A DNA stretch of 64,000 nt from Hymenobacter rubidus. Its GTDB lineage: Bacteria > Bacteroidota > Bacteroidia > Cytophagales > Hymenobacteraceae. Position numbers and translations under genes: made by a program. Where the stretch lies: NCBI RefSeq assembly GCF_016734815.1, contig NZ_JAERQF010000025.1, positions 19,821 through 83,820 of the forward strand, written 5' to 3'. Shown here one piece after another: positions 25,257 through 33,633 of the stretch (its first letter is position 1; each line of letters starts with the position of its first letter). The notes under the pieces are model-generated. The model was not told the origin of the DNA. It worked only from the letters and a program-made list of their open reading frames with translations, and made no database searches.

Positions 25257-26003
25257 ATGGGGTTTGCCATCTTTTTGCTGCTGCTCACGGTGTTGGGCGC
25301 GGGCGCGGCGGCGGCCTGGGTGCCGGTGGCGCGCGGCAACCAATGGCTGAAGCCGCTGCTGGCTTTCAGCGGGGCGTACTTATTCACGCTGACCATCACC
25401 CATATTCTGCCCGAGGCGCTGCAGCTACTGCCCGCGCAGCCCGAACGGGTGGGCTACTGGGTGCTGGCAGGTTTTTTTGGGCAACTGTTGCTGGAGGTGC
25501 TCTCGCAGGGCATCGAGCACGGCCACGTACACCACGAAGCTGCGCACGGGCACGACGGGCCGGGCCAAGTGCCGTTTCTGCTGCTGGCGGCGCTGGTGGT
25601 GCACTCGTTTCTGGAAGGCAGTATTCTGGTGCGCACGCCGGCTGTGGGCGAGATGAGCCAGAATTTTTACGCCATTGTGGTGGGCGTGGCGCTGCACCAC
25701 ATGCCCGCGGCGTTTGCGCTGGCCACGCTGCTGCGCCTGCGGCTGGGCAGCTTTCGGCGGGTGTGGGCGGGGCTGCTGATTTTTGCGCTGGCTTCGCCGG
25801 TGGGCATCATCGTCAGCAATTACGTGGTGCTATCGAAGCTGCTTAGCAGCGGATTGTATGCGGCGCTGCTGGGGTTGGTAGCGGGCAATTTTCTGCATGT
25901 TTCCACCACCATTCTTTTCGAAACCAGCCCCGAGCATCGACTCAACTGGCCTAAACTGGCGGCTACGCTGGCTGGGCTGGCGCTGGCCCTGGCGGTGGCG
26001 TAG
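25257..26003 (+). CDS. ZIP-family divalent metal transporter
   Basis: The start at 25257 (248 residues) avoids a longer frame read from the repeat. About eight hydrophobic segments are present. A His-rich loop (EHGHVHHEAAHGHDG) follows TM3. Metal-binding helices are seen as THILPEAL, HSFLEGSIL and the ZIP signature VALHHMPAAFALATLL. ZIP proteins move zinc, iron or manganese into the cytoplasm; the metal cannot be assigned here. It converges on cbpM with a REPIN-like repeat between. Confidence 0.88.
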   Translation: MGFAIFLLLLTVLGAGAAAAWVPVARGNQWLKPLLAFSGAYLFTLTITHILPEALQLLPAQPERVGYWVLAGFFGQLLLEVLSQGIEHGHVHHEAAHGHDGPGQVPFLLLAALVVHSFLEGSILVRTPAVGEMSQNFYAIVVGVALHHMPAAFALATLLRLRLGSFRRVWAGLLIFALASPVGIIVSNYVVLSKLLSSGLYAALLGLVAGNFLHVSTTILFETSPEHRLNWPKLAATLAGLALALAVA

Positions 26004-26017
26004 TGGTGAGTAAAATG

Positions 26018-26129
26018 AACGTCATGCTGAGCGCAGCCGAAGCATCTCGCGTGTGGTAGTAACTCAATCGTTGAATCGAAAGGATTACTCTTGCACGCGA
26101 GATGCTTCGGCTGCGCTCAGCATGACATT
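26018..26129. repeat. CATGCTGAG-family inverted repeat, full copy
   Basis: Arms of 36 bp read AACGTCATGCTGAGCGCAGC then CGAAGCATCTCGCGTG and are mirrored on the right. Inside each arm ATGCT pairs with AGCAT. The 40-bp centre is not conserved. It lies between convergent genes. Confidence 0.93.
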
Positions 26130-26153
26130 TCCTTTGGACAAAAGCTCCTTACG

Positions 26154-26480
26154 TTAGCCACAGTCCTCCACGGCTCCGGTGCCATACAGAAATTCTTCCA
26201 ACTGCCGGGCACGGGCGGTTTCGTAGGCCAGCGTGGCCTGAAGGCGCACCAGGCGGCGGCGCATGGCCAGAATGATGTCGAGCGCCTCGGTGGGCAGGCC
26301 CAGTTCGTGGTGAAGGCGGGCCAGCCGGGGCAGGTCGTCGGGTTCGTCAACGATGACCGTTTCGGGAACGGGGGCGGCGCGCAGCAGGCCGGCCTGCAAA
26401 AACTCGTGTAGGGCAGCGGGAGCTAGACCATAGCGGGCCGAGCATTCCTGAAAAGTGAGGGTGATGAAGTGCGCTTCCAT
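26154..26480 (-). CDS. cbpM: Chaperone modulator CbpM-like protein
   Basis: The 108-residue, all-helical protein (LTFQECSARYGLAPAALHEF, LPRLARLHHELGLPTEALDI, AMRRRLVRLQATLAYE) resembles the MerR-like CbpM family, which binds the J domain of CbpA and regulates it. The assignment rests mainly on position: it directly follows a CbpA/DnaJ-type gene with an 18-base gap, the arrangement known for cbpA-cbpM. Confidence 0.78.
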   Translation of the reverse strand: MEAHFITLTFQECSARYGLAPAALHEFLQAGLLRAAPVPETVIVDEPDDLPRLARLHHELGLPTEALDIILAMRRRLVRLQATLAYETARARQLEEFLYGTGAVEDCG

Positions 26481-26498
26481 AGCAAACGAAACATCGGG

Positions 26499-27440
26499 TT
26501 AGGCTTCGGGACGCAGGGCCGCGAGCTGCTGAATCAATCCTTTCTCTTCCTCGGTGAGGTGCTGCGGCAAGGTCAAGTTTAGGCGCAGGTACAGGTCGCC
26601 GAACTGGCCTTCTTTGCGGTACACGGGGAAGCCTTTGCCGCGCAGGCGCAGGCGGGTGCTGTTGGGCGTTTCGGGCTTGAGCTTGATTTTGACGGGGCCG
26701 CTGAGGGTTTCCACGGTCTGCTCGCCGCCCAGCAGGGCTTTGTAGATGCTCACGGGCACGTCCTGGGTCAGGTCGTCGCCGGTGCGGGCGTAGCGGGCAT
26801 CGGGCCGGATGCGGAAGGTGATGAGCAGCGAGCCGTTGGGGCCACCGTTGCGGCCGGGGCCGCCCTGGTCGCGCAGCCGGATGGTTTGGCCATCGGCCAC
26901 GCCGGGCTGAATGGTAATGCGCAGGTTTTTGCCGTTCACCGTGATGGTGCGCGGGCCGCCGTGGTAGGCTTCTTCTAGCGTCAGTTCCAGCTCGGCCTGG
27001 TAGTCCTGGCCGGCGCCGGGGCGGGTACCGCCCGGCCGGCCACCGCCGCCCATGCCGCCAAACAACGAGCTGAAGAAGTCCGAGAAGTCTTCGCCTTCCC
27101 CGAATGGGCTGCCCCCGCCGCCAAAACCGCCGCCCCCCTGGGTGTACTGGCTCCAGTCGAAGCCCCCGCCGGGCTGGCCGCCGCGGCCGCCTCCCCCGCC
27201 GGGCTGCTGCTGGTAGCGCTGCCAATCGGCCCCAAACTGGTCGTATTTCTTCCGCTTCTCGGGGTCGCTGAGAACTTCGTTGGCTTCGTTTATTTCCTTG
27301 AATTTCTGCTCCGCGCCCTTGTCGTTGGGGTTCACGTCGGGGTGGTGCTGGCGGGCCAGCTTGCGGTAGGCTTTCTTGATTTGCTCGGGCGTGGCCGTTT
27401 TTTCCAGGCCCAGCACTTTATAGTAGTCCTTGTATTCCAT
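26499..27440 (-). CDS. cbpA: CbpA/DnaJ-like J-domain co-chaperone
   Basis: The start at 27440 gives MEYKDYYKVLGLEKTATPEQ, the normal J-domain N-terminus, with the HPD motif in RQHHPDVNPND. A Gly/Phe-rich linker of about 60 residues follows (FGGGGSPFGEGEDFSDFFSS). The C-terminal substrate-binding domain (LTLEEAYHGG, IQPGVADGQTIRLRDQG, FPVYRKEGQFGDLYLRL) has no zinc-finger cysteines, which separates it from true DnaJ and matches CbpA. At 313 residues it is the usual size. It delivers substrates to DnaK and stimulates its ATPase. A cbpM-like gene follows. Confidence 0.9.
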   Translation of the reverse strand: MEYKDYYKVLGLEKTATPEQIKKAYRKLARQHHPDVNPNDKGAEQKFKEINEANEVLSDPEKRKKYDQFGADWQRYQQQPGGGGGRGGQPGGGFDWSQYTQGGGGFGGGGSPFGEGEDFSDFFSSLFGGMGGGGRPGGTRPGAGQDYQAELELTLEEAYHGGPRTITVNGKNLRITIQPGVADGQTIRLRDQGGPGRNGGPNGSLLITFRIRPDARYARTGDDLTQDVPVSIYKALLGGEQTVETLSGPVKIKLKPETPNSTRLRLRGKGFPVYRKEGQFGDLYLRLNLTLPQHLTEEEKGLIQQLAALRPEA

Positions 27441-27961
27441 TGGGTGAATGGTGAGGGAGCAGATGCGCAGATGCACACCCGGTAGCCAATTGCGCTACGA
27501 AGATGGGTTCTTTCGCGCTAAAATCTGCGCCGCCTCTTTTCCATGGGCTTATACGCGGCCTATTCGATGCAGTGTTGCAAAAATCACCCCGTTCCTTGCA
27601 CGTCCGTCCTATGGCAATAGGGCTTCCCAAACTCATGGCACCAGTGCTGCCTGTGCGGCCCTAGTGCCATACCCAAATGCTGCGCCGTTTGCCCCGGCTT
27701 TAGCGTAGAACAGTCCGCAACTGCCGAAGGGCTGGGTGGCGAAGCAAAGACCCCGCGGAAACAAGATTTACGGCACCATAATTGGTTTGCACTATTCAAC
27801 GAAGTTGGCCGTAGAAAGTCATTTCGCCACTTGCCGCAAATCCAGCCAGCCTTTTGCACTCGTGCATTAACTTTTGATGAAGCGGACCGTATAAAAGCCG
27901 TAACTTGCAGCCTCAAGGCAATTCATCTAATTTTTTTCTTTATTCTATTTTTAATTTTTCC
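27441..27961. other. Divergent intergenic region without genes
   Basis: The gap between divergent cbpA and the DUF6799-like gene has no supported gene. A TAACTTGC near 27901, with a TTTTG about 25 bases upstream, may be the promoter of the plus-strand gene. TGGCAC and GTGCCA near 27638-27669 form a weak hairpin. Nothing else is evident. Confidence 0.5.
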
Positions 27962-28453
27962 ATGAAAATCAATCATCTCCTCGGTGGCGTACTAGCCATA
28001 TTCTGTTTTACGAGTGTGGCTGCGCAGGCCCAGACCGCTCGCCCCGGCCACGTAGCCCCCAAGCCGCGGGTTGTGGTTGCGAAGGCCGATGGCATGAAAG
28101 ATGGCCTGACCATGCAGAAAGGCCGCGTGATGGTGACCGAAACCGGCATTACCAACCCGCTGGCCGCCGATAAAAAACTGCTCAACGGCACCACCATCAG
28201 TCCCTCCGGCCTGGTGACGGCCCCCGGCGGTACCACGACCCAAATGGCCGAGGGCGACCAGGTGTCGCTGACGGGCAAAATCACCACCCGGCAGGCCATC
28301 ATGGAGGCCGACAGCATTGCCAAGATTCAGGCCTACGACCTCAAATACCCCGGCAAGCGCAAGAAAGCCGAAGCCGAGCGCGAGCGTCGCGACAAGGCGG
28401 AAGCTAAGCTGAAGGAGAAACGCGAAAAAGCATTGGCTAAAAAAGAGAAGTAG
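27962..28453 (+). CDS. Secreted DUF6799-like protein with basic C-terminal helix
   Basis: The start at 27962 gives 163 residues with signal peptide MKINHLLGGVLAIFCFTSVAAQAQ. The middle (DGMKDGLTMQKGRVMVTETG, LNGTTISPSGLVTAPGG, MAEGDQVSLTGKI) matches the short repeated beta motif of DUF6799 domains common in Hymenobacter, with one variant copy. The C-terminal 40 residues are an uninterrupted Lys/Glu/Arg-rich helix (AEAERERRDKAEAKLKEKRE). The function is unknown. A strong terminator follows. Confidence 0.7.
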   Translation: MKINHLLGGVLAIFCFTSVAAQAQTARPGHVAPKPRVVVAKADGMKDGLTMQKGRVMVTETGITNPLAADKKLLNGTTISPSGLVTAPGGTTTQMAEGDQVSLTGKITTRQAIMEADSIAKIQAYDLKYPGKRKKAEAERERRDKAEAKLKEKREKALAKKEK

Positions 28454-28472
28454 AACCTGCACCAGCCCGTTG

Positions 28473-28508
28473 AGCGCCGCCGTTTTTCGAAACGGCGGCG
28501 CTTTTTTT
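28473..28508 (+). terminator. Rho-independent terminator
   Basis: AGCGCCGCCGTTT pairs with AAACGGCGGCGCT around a short loop and is followed by seven T residues. Confidence 0.92.
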
Positions 28509-28533
28509 GGTCGGGGAGCCGCTTCGCATCTCC

Positions 28534-28541
28534 TATCTTTC
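28534..28541 (+). promoter_or_regulatory. Predicted -7 box (TATCTTTC) of the acyltransferase
   Basis: TATCTTTC differs from TAnnTTTG only at the last base and lies 22 bases before the ATG at 28564. It falls inside an alternative longer frame, supporting the shorter start. Confidence 0.4.
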
Positions 28542-28563
28542 GGGCCTTTACGTATGCCCGCCC

Positions 28564-29913
28564 ATGCTCTTTTACACTGTGATGAAGCCGCTGGTGCAGG
28601 TGGCCTTGCGGATATTCTTTCGGCGCATGGAGGTGCGGCACCGCGAGCGCCTGAACCTACCCGGCCCCCTGCTCTTTGCCGGCAACCATCCCAACACCCT
28701 CATGGACCCGCTGCTGACGGCCATTGCGTGCCGGCAACCGGTGGCGTTTCTGGCCAAAAGCACATTTTTCATCAATCCGGTGGTGCGGGCCATTATGCAG
28801 TCCGGCAATTCCATTCCCATCTACCGGGCGCAGGATGCGGGCGCGGGTGGCCCGGCCACGCCCGAGCAGCGCGCTGCCCAGAACGAGGCCACCTTTGGCC
28901 GCTGCTACGACTACCTGGGCCGGGGCGGCACCATCATGATATTTCCGGAGGGCACCAGTGTGAGCGAGCGCCGGCTGCGGCCCCTCAAAACCGGCGCGGC
29001 CCGCATTGCGCTGGGCGCCGAGGCCCGGCACGGCTTCAAGCTGGGGCTGCGCGTGGTGCCCATTGCCACCAACTACTTCGACCCGGCGCGCTTTCGCTCC
29101 GATGTGCTGCTGAACGTGGCGCCGCCCATTGTGGTGGCCGACTACGCCGCCGCCTACGCCCAAGACCCCGACGAGGCCGCCGACCAACTCACCGATGCCA
29201 TTCGTGTAGCCCTGGAGCGCCGCCTGGTGGTGAGCAAGGACGCGGCCGACGATGCCTTCGTGCAGCAGATTGAGCGCACCTTCGGCGACCACCTGAACCC
29301 GGACGACGACCCCACCACGCTCTACGACAACTTCCAGCTCAGCCGCACGCTGCTGCAAGCCCTGGCCTGGGCCGAGCAGACGTTTCCGGAGCGCCTCACC
29401 CTGGCCCGCGCCCAACTCAACACTTACCTCGCCGACCTGCACCGCCACCACCTCACCGACCAGGCCCTCGACGACCAGCAGCGCGGGTCCGTGGCGGGCC
29501 TGCTCAACCTGGTTTTGGGGGTGCCGGTGTGGCTTTATGGCGTGCTGAACAACTATTTGCCCTACATTCTGCCGTCGCTAATTGCGAAGCGCGCCACCAA
29601 GGAAGTGGAATTCGTGGCCCCTATCATGCTGGTGGTGGGCATGTTGACCTTCCCGCTGGCCTACACCCTGCAAATTGCAGCCGTCCACCATTTCACCCAG
29701 GACTGGCGCTGGACGCTGCTGTATGCGCTCAGCCTGCCCCTCAGCGGCTTCTATGCCCTGAGCTATTGGAACACGCTGGCGGCCCGGTTGCGGCGGTTGC
29801 GGGCGGCCCGGCTGTTTCGGCGCGCCCCGGCCGAGGGCCAGGAGTTGCTTCGGCAGCGGGCCGCGTTGGTGGCGCAATTGGAGGAGGCGCGAGAGGCGTA
29901 TTTGGCAAGATAG
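28564..29913 (+). CDS. Membrane glycerol-phosphate/lysophospholipid acyltransferase
   Basis: The start at 28564 gives 449 residues. The acyltransferase block is at the N-terminus: LLFAGNHPNTLMDPLLTAIA (the His and Asp here are separated by five residues, not four), FINPVVRAIMQ, and IMIFPEGTSVSERRL with the GT motif. Two or more hydrophobic segments near residues 320-390 (FVAPIMLVVGMLTFPLAYTL, WTLLYALSLPLSGFYAL) anchor it. This layout matches the Gat/SCT1-like 1-acyltransferase family common in Bacteroidota, which acylates glycerol phosphate, lysophosphatidate or a related lipid. Substrate unknown. Confidence 0.85.
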   Translation: MLFYTVMKPLVQVALRIFFRRMEVRHRERLNLPGPLLFAGNHPNTLMDPLLTAIACRQPVAFLAKSTFFINPVVRAIMQSGNSIPIYRAQDAGAGGPATPEQRAAQNEATFGRCYDYLGRGGTIMIFPEGTSVSERRLRPLKTGAARIALGAEARHGFKLGLRVVPIATNYFDPARFRSDVLLNVAPPIVVADYAAAYAQDPDEAADQLTDAIRVALERRLVVSKDAADDAFVQQIERTFGDHLNPDDDPTTLYDNFQLSRTLLQALAWAEQTFPERLTLARAQLNTYLADLHRHHLTDQALDDQQRGSVAGLLNLVLGVPVWLYGVLNNYLPYILPSLIAKRATKEVEFVAPIMLVVGMLTFPLAYTLQIAAVHHFTQDWRWTLLYALSLPLSGFYALSYWNTLAARLRRLRAARLFRRAPAEGQELLRQRAALVAQLEEAREAYLAR

Positions 29914-29928
29914 AATGGCTGAAAAACA

Positions 29929-30101
29929 GAACGTCATGCTGCGCGCAGCCGAAGCATCTCTACTGCGCCTCTTGTCATCCTGAGAGTAGCAAAGGACCTT
30001 CTCACGTCGGAACGAATCGACAGAATGCGAGAAGATGCTTCCTTCGTCAGCATGACAAACGGCGCGGGACAGATGCTTCGACTCCGCTCAGCATGACGTT
30101 C
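29929..30101. repeat. CATGCTGAG-family repeat with a second element nested inside
   Basis: The outer arms are ACGTCATGCTGCGCGCAGCC on the left and its variant complement (ACTCCGCTCAGCATGACGTT) on the right. Between them lies another inverted repeat with related but different arms: TGTCATCCTGAGAGTAGCAA at about 29973 and TTCGTCAGCATGACA ending near 30057. It sits between convergent genes. Confidence 0.8.
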
Positions 30102-30123
30102 TTTCTATCACTTCACCCCACCG

Positions 30124-31893
30124 CTAATCCAGCGGCATCTGGCCAAACCACATGGTTTTGCCGGTTTTGTTTTCGCCGAAATACACGATGCTGTTTTTGC
30201 CGCCCATGGGCAGTTGTGGCATCGAGTTGTTGAGGAAATACTGCTCGTTGCCGAACTTGGAGAAGTTGCTGAGCTTAGCCGAAGTCAGGTCGATTTTGGC
30301 CACGGCCGGGTAGTAGAGCACTTTGGCCGTGCCCGACTCCATCCCGCTGTTTTCGCGCACGCCGCTGATTTCGCCAATCATCCAGTACAGGCTGTGGCCG
30401 TCCTGGCCGAGGTAGGTGTGCTGCTCGTTGGGGTTCTGCTCGCTGTACTTGTTGTTTTCCTGGCGGCGCACGCCGTACTGGGCGCGCAGGTGGCCCTGCG
30501 GGTCGAAGTGAAACATCATGATGTCCTTGTACTCGCGGTTGTTGGCGGCGGTGCCCATGCTGGTGCCGCCTTTCCCGCTCATAATGCCGCCCAGGCCACC
30601 CACTAAGCCTCCGCCGCTACTCGTGGTTTTGGGGGCGCCCAGGCCCAGCGCGCCGCGCTCCAGGCCGTAGCTCTGGCCACCGATGAGCAGGTCGCCGTTG
30701 GGCAGCACCGTGCCATCGGTCACCCGGAAGCGCTTGCCGGTGTATTCGGGGGTGCGCTTTTGGGCGGGCGGGGTTTGCAACTTCTGCTCAAACTCGGCCA
30801 CCGGCGTGTTGGTGATGAAAGCCACCGCCCCGTCCTTGATTTTCAGCAGCTCGAAGTTTTTCGCCTTGAACTTGTCTTCCAGCGGCCCGCGCACGGCTTC
30901 GTTGGCCACCTGCGCCGTGATGTCCTCGTTGAAATATTCGTCCTGCTTGTCGTTGGCCGGGCCGAAGATGGCCACTGTGCCGTCGCGGAAAGTCGCCATG
31001 CCATTCACCAGCCAAATGCTGTTGGGCGAGGCAATGCTGACCCGCTCTTTCTGCTTGGTATCGGCCCCTACGCGCACGTAGGTGTAGTTGGTGGCCTGCG
31101 GGTCGGCCTGCTTTTTCATGCCGGCAATGGCCACCGGCGCAAACACAATGCCCAGGTCATACTCGGGGTCGGCCGAGTCGTCAGCATCCTCGCCCTGGTC
31201 GCCTTTAGGGTCCAGCTTGGTGGCCTGCACCACGTACTGCGGCTTGTCGAACTGCAACGGCGTATCCGACACCAAATCCAGGTCTTTGTTGAATTTTAGA
31301 ATGTGGTACTCCTTGTACATGCGCAGCGGGTCGGTGCCTTTGCCCAACTTGTCCTTGCTGGAGGTGATGACTACCACGTTACCCGTTTGGTCGTACTCGG
31401 CGTGGGCCGAATACTGGTAGAAGGAGCCGTTGTCGCCGCGCGGCTTCACTTTTTCCAGAATTTCAATCTTCTTGTTGTAGCCTCCCCAAAACCAGTCCCA
31501 AGTGTAGTGGGCCTGCTTGCGGCGCAGCACCAGTGTGCCCGTCATGTTGGGCTCTACGGTCACGCCGGGCACGTCGTAGGTATCGCCTTTGTAGCGTTTC
31601 ACCTTTTCCACGGGCTCTTCGCTCTCATCCATGCTCTTGAAGTTGAATTGCTTATCGAAATGATAGGTTTCAAACTTCACCTTGCGGTTGGTGGCTTTGG
31701 TGCAGAAGGTAAGGTCCACCTTATTGGCGGCCTCGTCCACTTTCACCTCGTCCAGAAAGCCGCGCTTGGCTTTGCCCGATACGTCGTGGGTTTTCTCAAT
31801 GGCCAGCTTTTGGGCCAGCAGCGGGGCGGGAAGCAAGGCAGCGGCTAGCACGGCAGTAGCCGGCAGCCAGCGCCCCAGGGCGGAATGTGACAT
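30124..31893 (-). CDS. Large secreted protein of unknown function
   Basis: The start at 31893 gives 589 residues with signal peptide MSHSALGRWLPATAVLAAAL ending LLAQ. The mature protein is long, soluble and beta-rich, with repeated Asp/Lys-rich strands (KVDEAANKVDLTFCT, YHILKFNKDLDLVSD, KNFELLKIKDGAVAFITN, DLLIGGQSYGLERG, HFDPQGHLRAQYGV) that may form a beta-propeller-like fold. A Gly-rich segment (SGGGLVGGLGGIMSGKGG) interrupts it near residue 445. I do not recognise a family. It is probably periplasmic. The next repeat element begins 131 bases upstream of its start. Confidence 0.7.
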   Translation of the reverse strand: MSHSALGRWLPATAVLAAALLPAPLLAQKLAIEKTHDVSGKAKRGFLDEVKVDEAANKVDLTFCTKATNRKVKFETYHFDKQFNFKSMDESEEPVEKVKRYKGDTYDVPGVTVEPNMTGTLVLRRKQAHYTWDWFWGGYNKKIEILEKVKPRGDNGSFYQYSAHAEYDQTGNVVVITSSKDKLGKGTDPLRMYKEYHILKFNKDLDLVSDTPLQFDKPQYVVQATKLDPKGDQGEDADDSADPEYDLGIVFAPVAIAGMKKQADPQATNYTYVRVGADTKQKERVSIASPNSIWLVNGMATFRDGTVAIFGPANDKQDEYFNEDITAQVANEAVRGPLEDKFKAKNFELLKIKDGAVAFITNTPVAEFEQKLQTPPAQKRTPEYTGKRFRVTDGTVLPNGDLLIGGQSYGLERGALGLGAPKTTSSGGGLVGGLGGIMSGKGGTSMGTAANNREYKDIMMFHFDPQGHLRAQYGVRRQENNKYSEQNPNEQHTYLGQDGHSLYWMIGEISGVRENSGMESGTAKVLYYPAVAKIDLTSAKLSNFSKFGNEQYFLNNSMPQLPMGGKNSIVYFGENKTGKTMWFGQMPLD

Positions 31894-32023
31894 GGAATAA
31901 ACAGAAAAAAGTGGTGGAGAAATTGCCACCGCAGTGGCTTACACAAAGGACTTCCCCCCTTCCACACCCGTCAATCCGTGCCCGCAGGCATATTTCCGTC
32001 CGTACTGGCACGGAGGGGTTTAG

Positions 32024-32177
32024 CAATGAGCAATGAGCAATGAGCAAAAGGAACGTCATGCTGAGCGTAGTCGAAGCATCTCTACCGCTTCCTTCAACGA
32101 TTTATTTACTTCCACACGCGAGATGCTTCGACAAGCTCAGCATGACGTTCCTTTTGCTCATTGCTCATTGCTCATTG
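32024..32177. repeat. 58-bp-arm inverted repeat: heptamers outside, CATGCTGAG element inside
   Basis: The outer part of each arm is three copies of the heptamer CAATGAG (left) or CTCATTG (right), followed by AAAAGGAACG and then a CATGCTGAG-family arm. Total arms are about 58 bp (32024-32081 and 32120-32177), nearly exact except in the loop of the inner hairpin (GCGTAGTCG against GCTTGTCG). The right end abuts the chrA stop codon. Confidence 0.93.
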
Positions 32178-33488
32178 TCAATTGATAAAAGCTCCTGCCA
32201 GCAGCGCCACCACGATAATGGCCACGCTTGGCACCTTTTCCCACAGTAGCAGCAGGAAGGTGGTGCCCACCAGCAGCGGGTTCAGCGGCAGCGTGTCGAT
32301 GGGACCGAAATGAAATGGCAGGTCCAGCAAGCGGTAAGGCAGCGGGTGGTAGAGCAGGAACGTGGCCGCGCACACCAGCCCGGCGCTCACGGCGTTGATG
32401 CCTTCCAGGGAGGCCTGCACCACCCGGTACTGCCGCAGCCGGTCCCAGAACCGGATGACGAAGAAGATGAGGAAGGTGCCCGGCAAAAAAATACCCGCCA
32501 CGCCCACCAGCGCCCCCAGCACCTGCATGCCCGGCCCGCCGGCCGGCCGCATGGCCAGCGCCCCAATGTAGGCCGCCACCGAAAAATTGGGCCCCGGCAT
32601 GGCCTGCACCAGCCCCAGCCCCGACAAAAACTCCGTGCCCGTGAGGTAGTGCTTAAATTCCACAAATTCGGCGTAGAGCAGCGGGGCCAGCACCTGCCCG
32701 CCCCCAAACACCAGTGAGCCGTTGCGGTAGAAGTTCTCGAACAGCCGCACCGGCAGCAGCTGGGTATAGTGGCCCAGCACGGCCGCCCCGGCCAGCGTGC
32801 CCAGCCACAGCACAAAGTTGGCCCATTCGATGCGGAGGGGCTTTTTCTCCTGCACAATGGCGTGCTTGCGGTAGCGCACGGTGGTCACGGCACCACCGGC
32901 CAGCAGCAGCAGCGGTAGCATCCAGGGCAGCTGGAAAAAGTAGGCCAGCATGGCGGCGGCCACCATCAGCCCCACCGAGGTTTTGGTGTGAATTACTTTT
33001 TCGGAAATCTTGTAGGCCGAAAATGCCACGAAACCCACCGCTACCGGCTGCACAAACTGCACCAGCGCCGCCACGCGGGCCGGGTCGAGGTGGCTGAGGG
33101 TGAGGCCGGCCAGCGTCATCAGGGTCACGGCCGGCGTCATCCAGACCAGCAGGGTGAGGTAGGCCAGGTTGGGCCCGCCCAGCCGGAAACCAATTACGGT
33201 AATGGTTTGGGTGGAGGTGGGGCCCGGCAGCAGCGCGCACAGCGCCTGTAGCTCCAGCAGCTCGGCCGCTGTGATGTAGCGCCGCTTCTCCACCAGCAGC
33301 CGGAAAAACATGGCCAAGTGCGCCTGCGGACCGCCAAAGGCCGTGCAGGCCAGCGCGGCCACGTCTTTTAGAAAAATAATGCCCCGCACCCGCCGCGTCC
33401 GTTTGCCCAATCGCCGCGGGGGGGGCGAGAGCGAAACGGAAGCAGTAGGATGCGGGGAATTATTGGGAACGGAGGCCGGAGCAGTCAT
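32178..33488 (-). CDS. chrA: Chromate transporter, two-domain ChrA type
   Basis: The 436-residue membrane protein contains two homologous halves. The first has TAFGGPQAHLAMFFR and ALLPGPTSTQT; the second has LVFGGGQVLAPLL and VQAMPGPNFSVAAY, the duplicated CHR motifs of long-chain ChrA. About ten hydrophobic segments are present. Such carriers expel chromate from the cytoplasm, though many genomic copies have unproven substrates. No chrB or other metal gene is adjacent; the gene is bordered on both sides by CATGCTGAG-family repeats. Confidence 0.9.
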   Translation of the reverse strand: MTAPASVPNNSPHPTASVSLSPPPRRLGKRTRRVRGIIFLKDVAALACTAFGGPQAHLAMFFRLLVEKRRYITAAELLELQALCALLPGPTSTQTITVIGFRLGGPNLAYLTLLVWMTPAVTLMTLAGLTLSHLDPARVAALVQFVQPVAVGFVAFSAYKISEKVIHTKTSVGLMVAAAMLAYFFQLPWMLPLLLLAGGAVTTVRYRKHAIVQEKKPLRIEWANFVLWLGTLAGAAVLGHYTQLLPVRLFENFYRNGSLVFGGGQVLAPLLYAEFVEFKHYLTGTEFLSGLGLVQAMPGPNFSVAAYIGALAMRPAGGPGMQVLGALVGVAGIFLPGTFLIFFVIRFWDRLRQYRVVQASLEGINAVSAGLVCAATFLLYHPLPYRLLDLPFHFGPIDTLPLNPLLVGTTFLLLLWEKVPSVAIIVVALLAGAFIN

Positions 33489-33489
33489 A

Positions 33490-33611
33490 AAAAGAACGTC
33501 ATGCTGAGCGCAGCCGAAACATCTCGCGGGTGGTAGTAACTCAATCGTTCAACAGGTTTGATTACTGCTGCACGCGAGATGCTTCGGCTGCGCTCAGCAT
33601 GACGTTCTTTT
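33490..33611. repeat. CATGCTGAG-family inverted repeat
   Basis: Arms of about 43 bp start AAAAGAACGTCATGCTGAGC and end near CATCTCGCG; the left copy has GAAACATCTC where the right implies GAAGCATCTC. The centre is about 35 bp and resembles that of the 26018 copy (GTGGTAGTAACTCAATCGTT), so these two are recently related. Confidence 0.92.
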
Positions 33612-33633
33612 TTATCATTCTACTGCCCGTTCC

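Noticed and set aside
28470..29273. Second open frame overlapping the acyltransferase
   Set aside because: It is an out-of-frame reading with Arg/Ala/Gly-rich content; the HPNTLMD and FPEGTS motifs are in the other frame.
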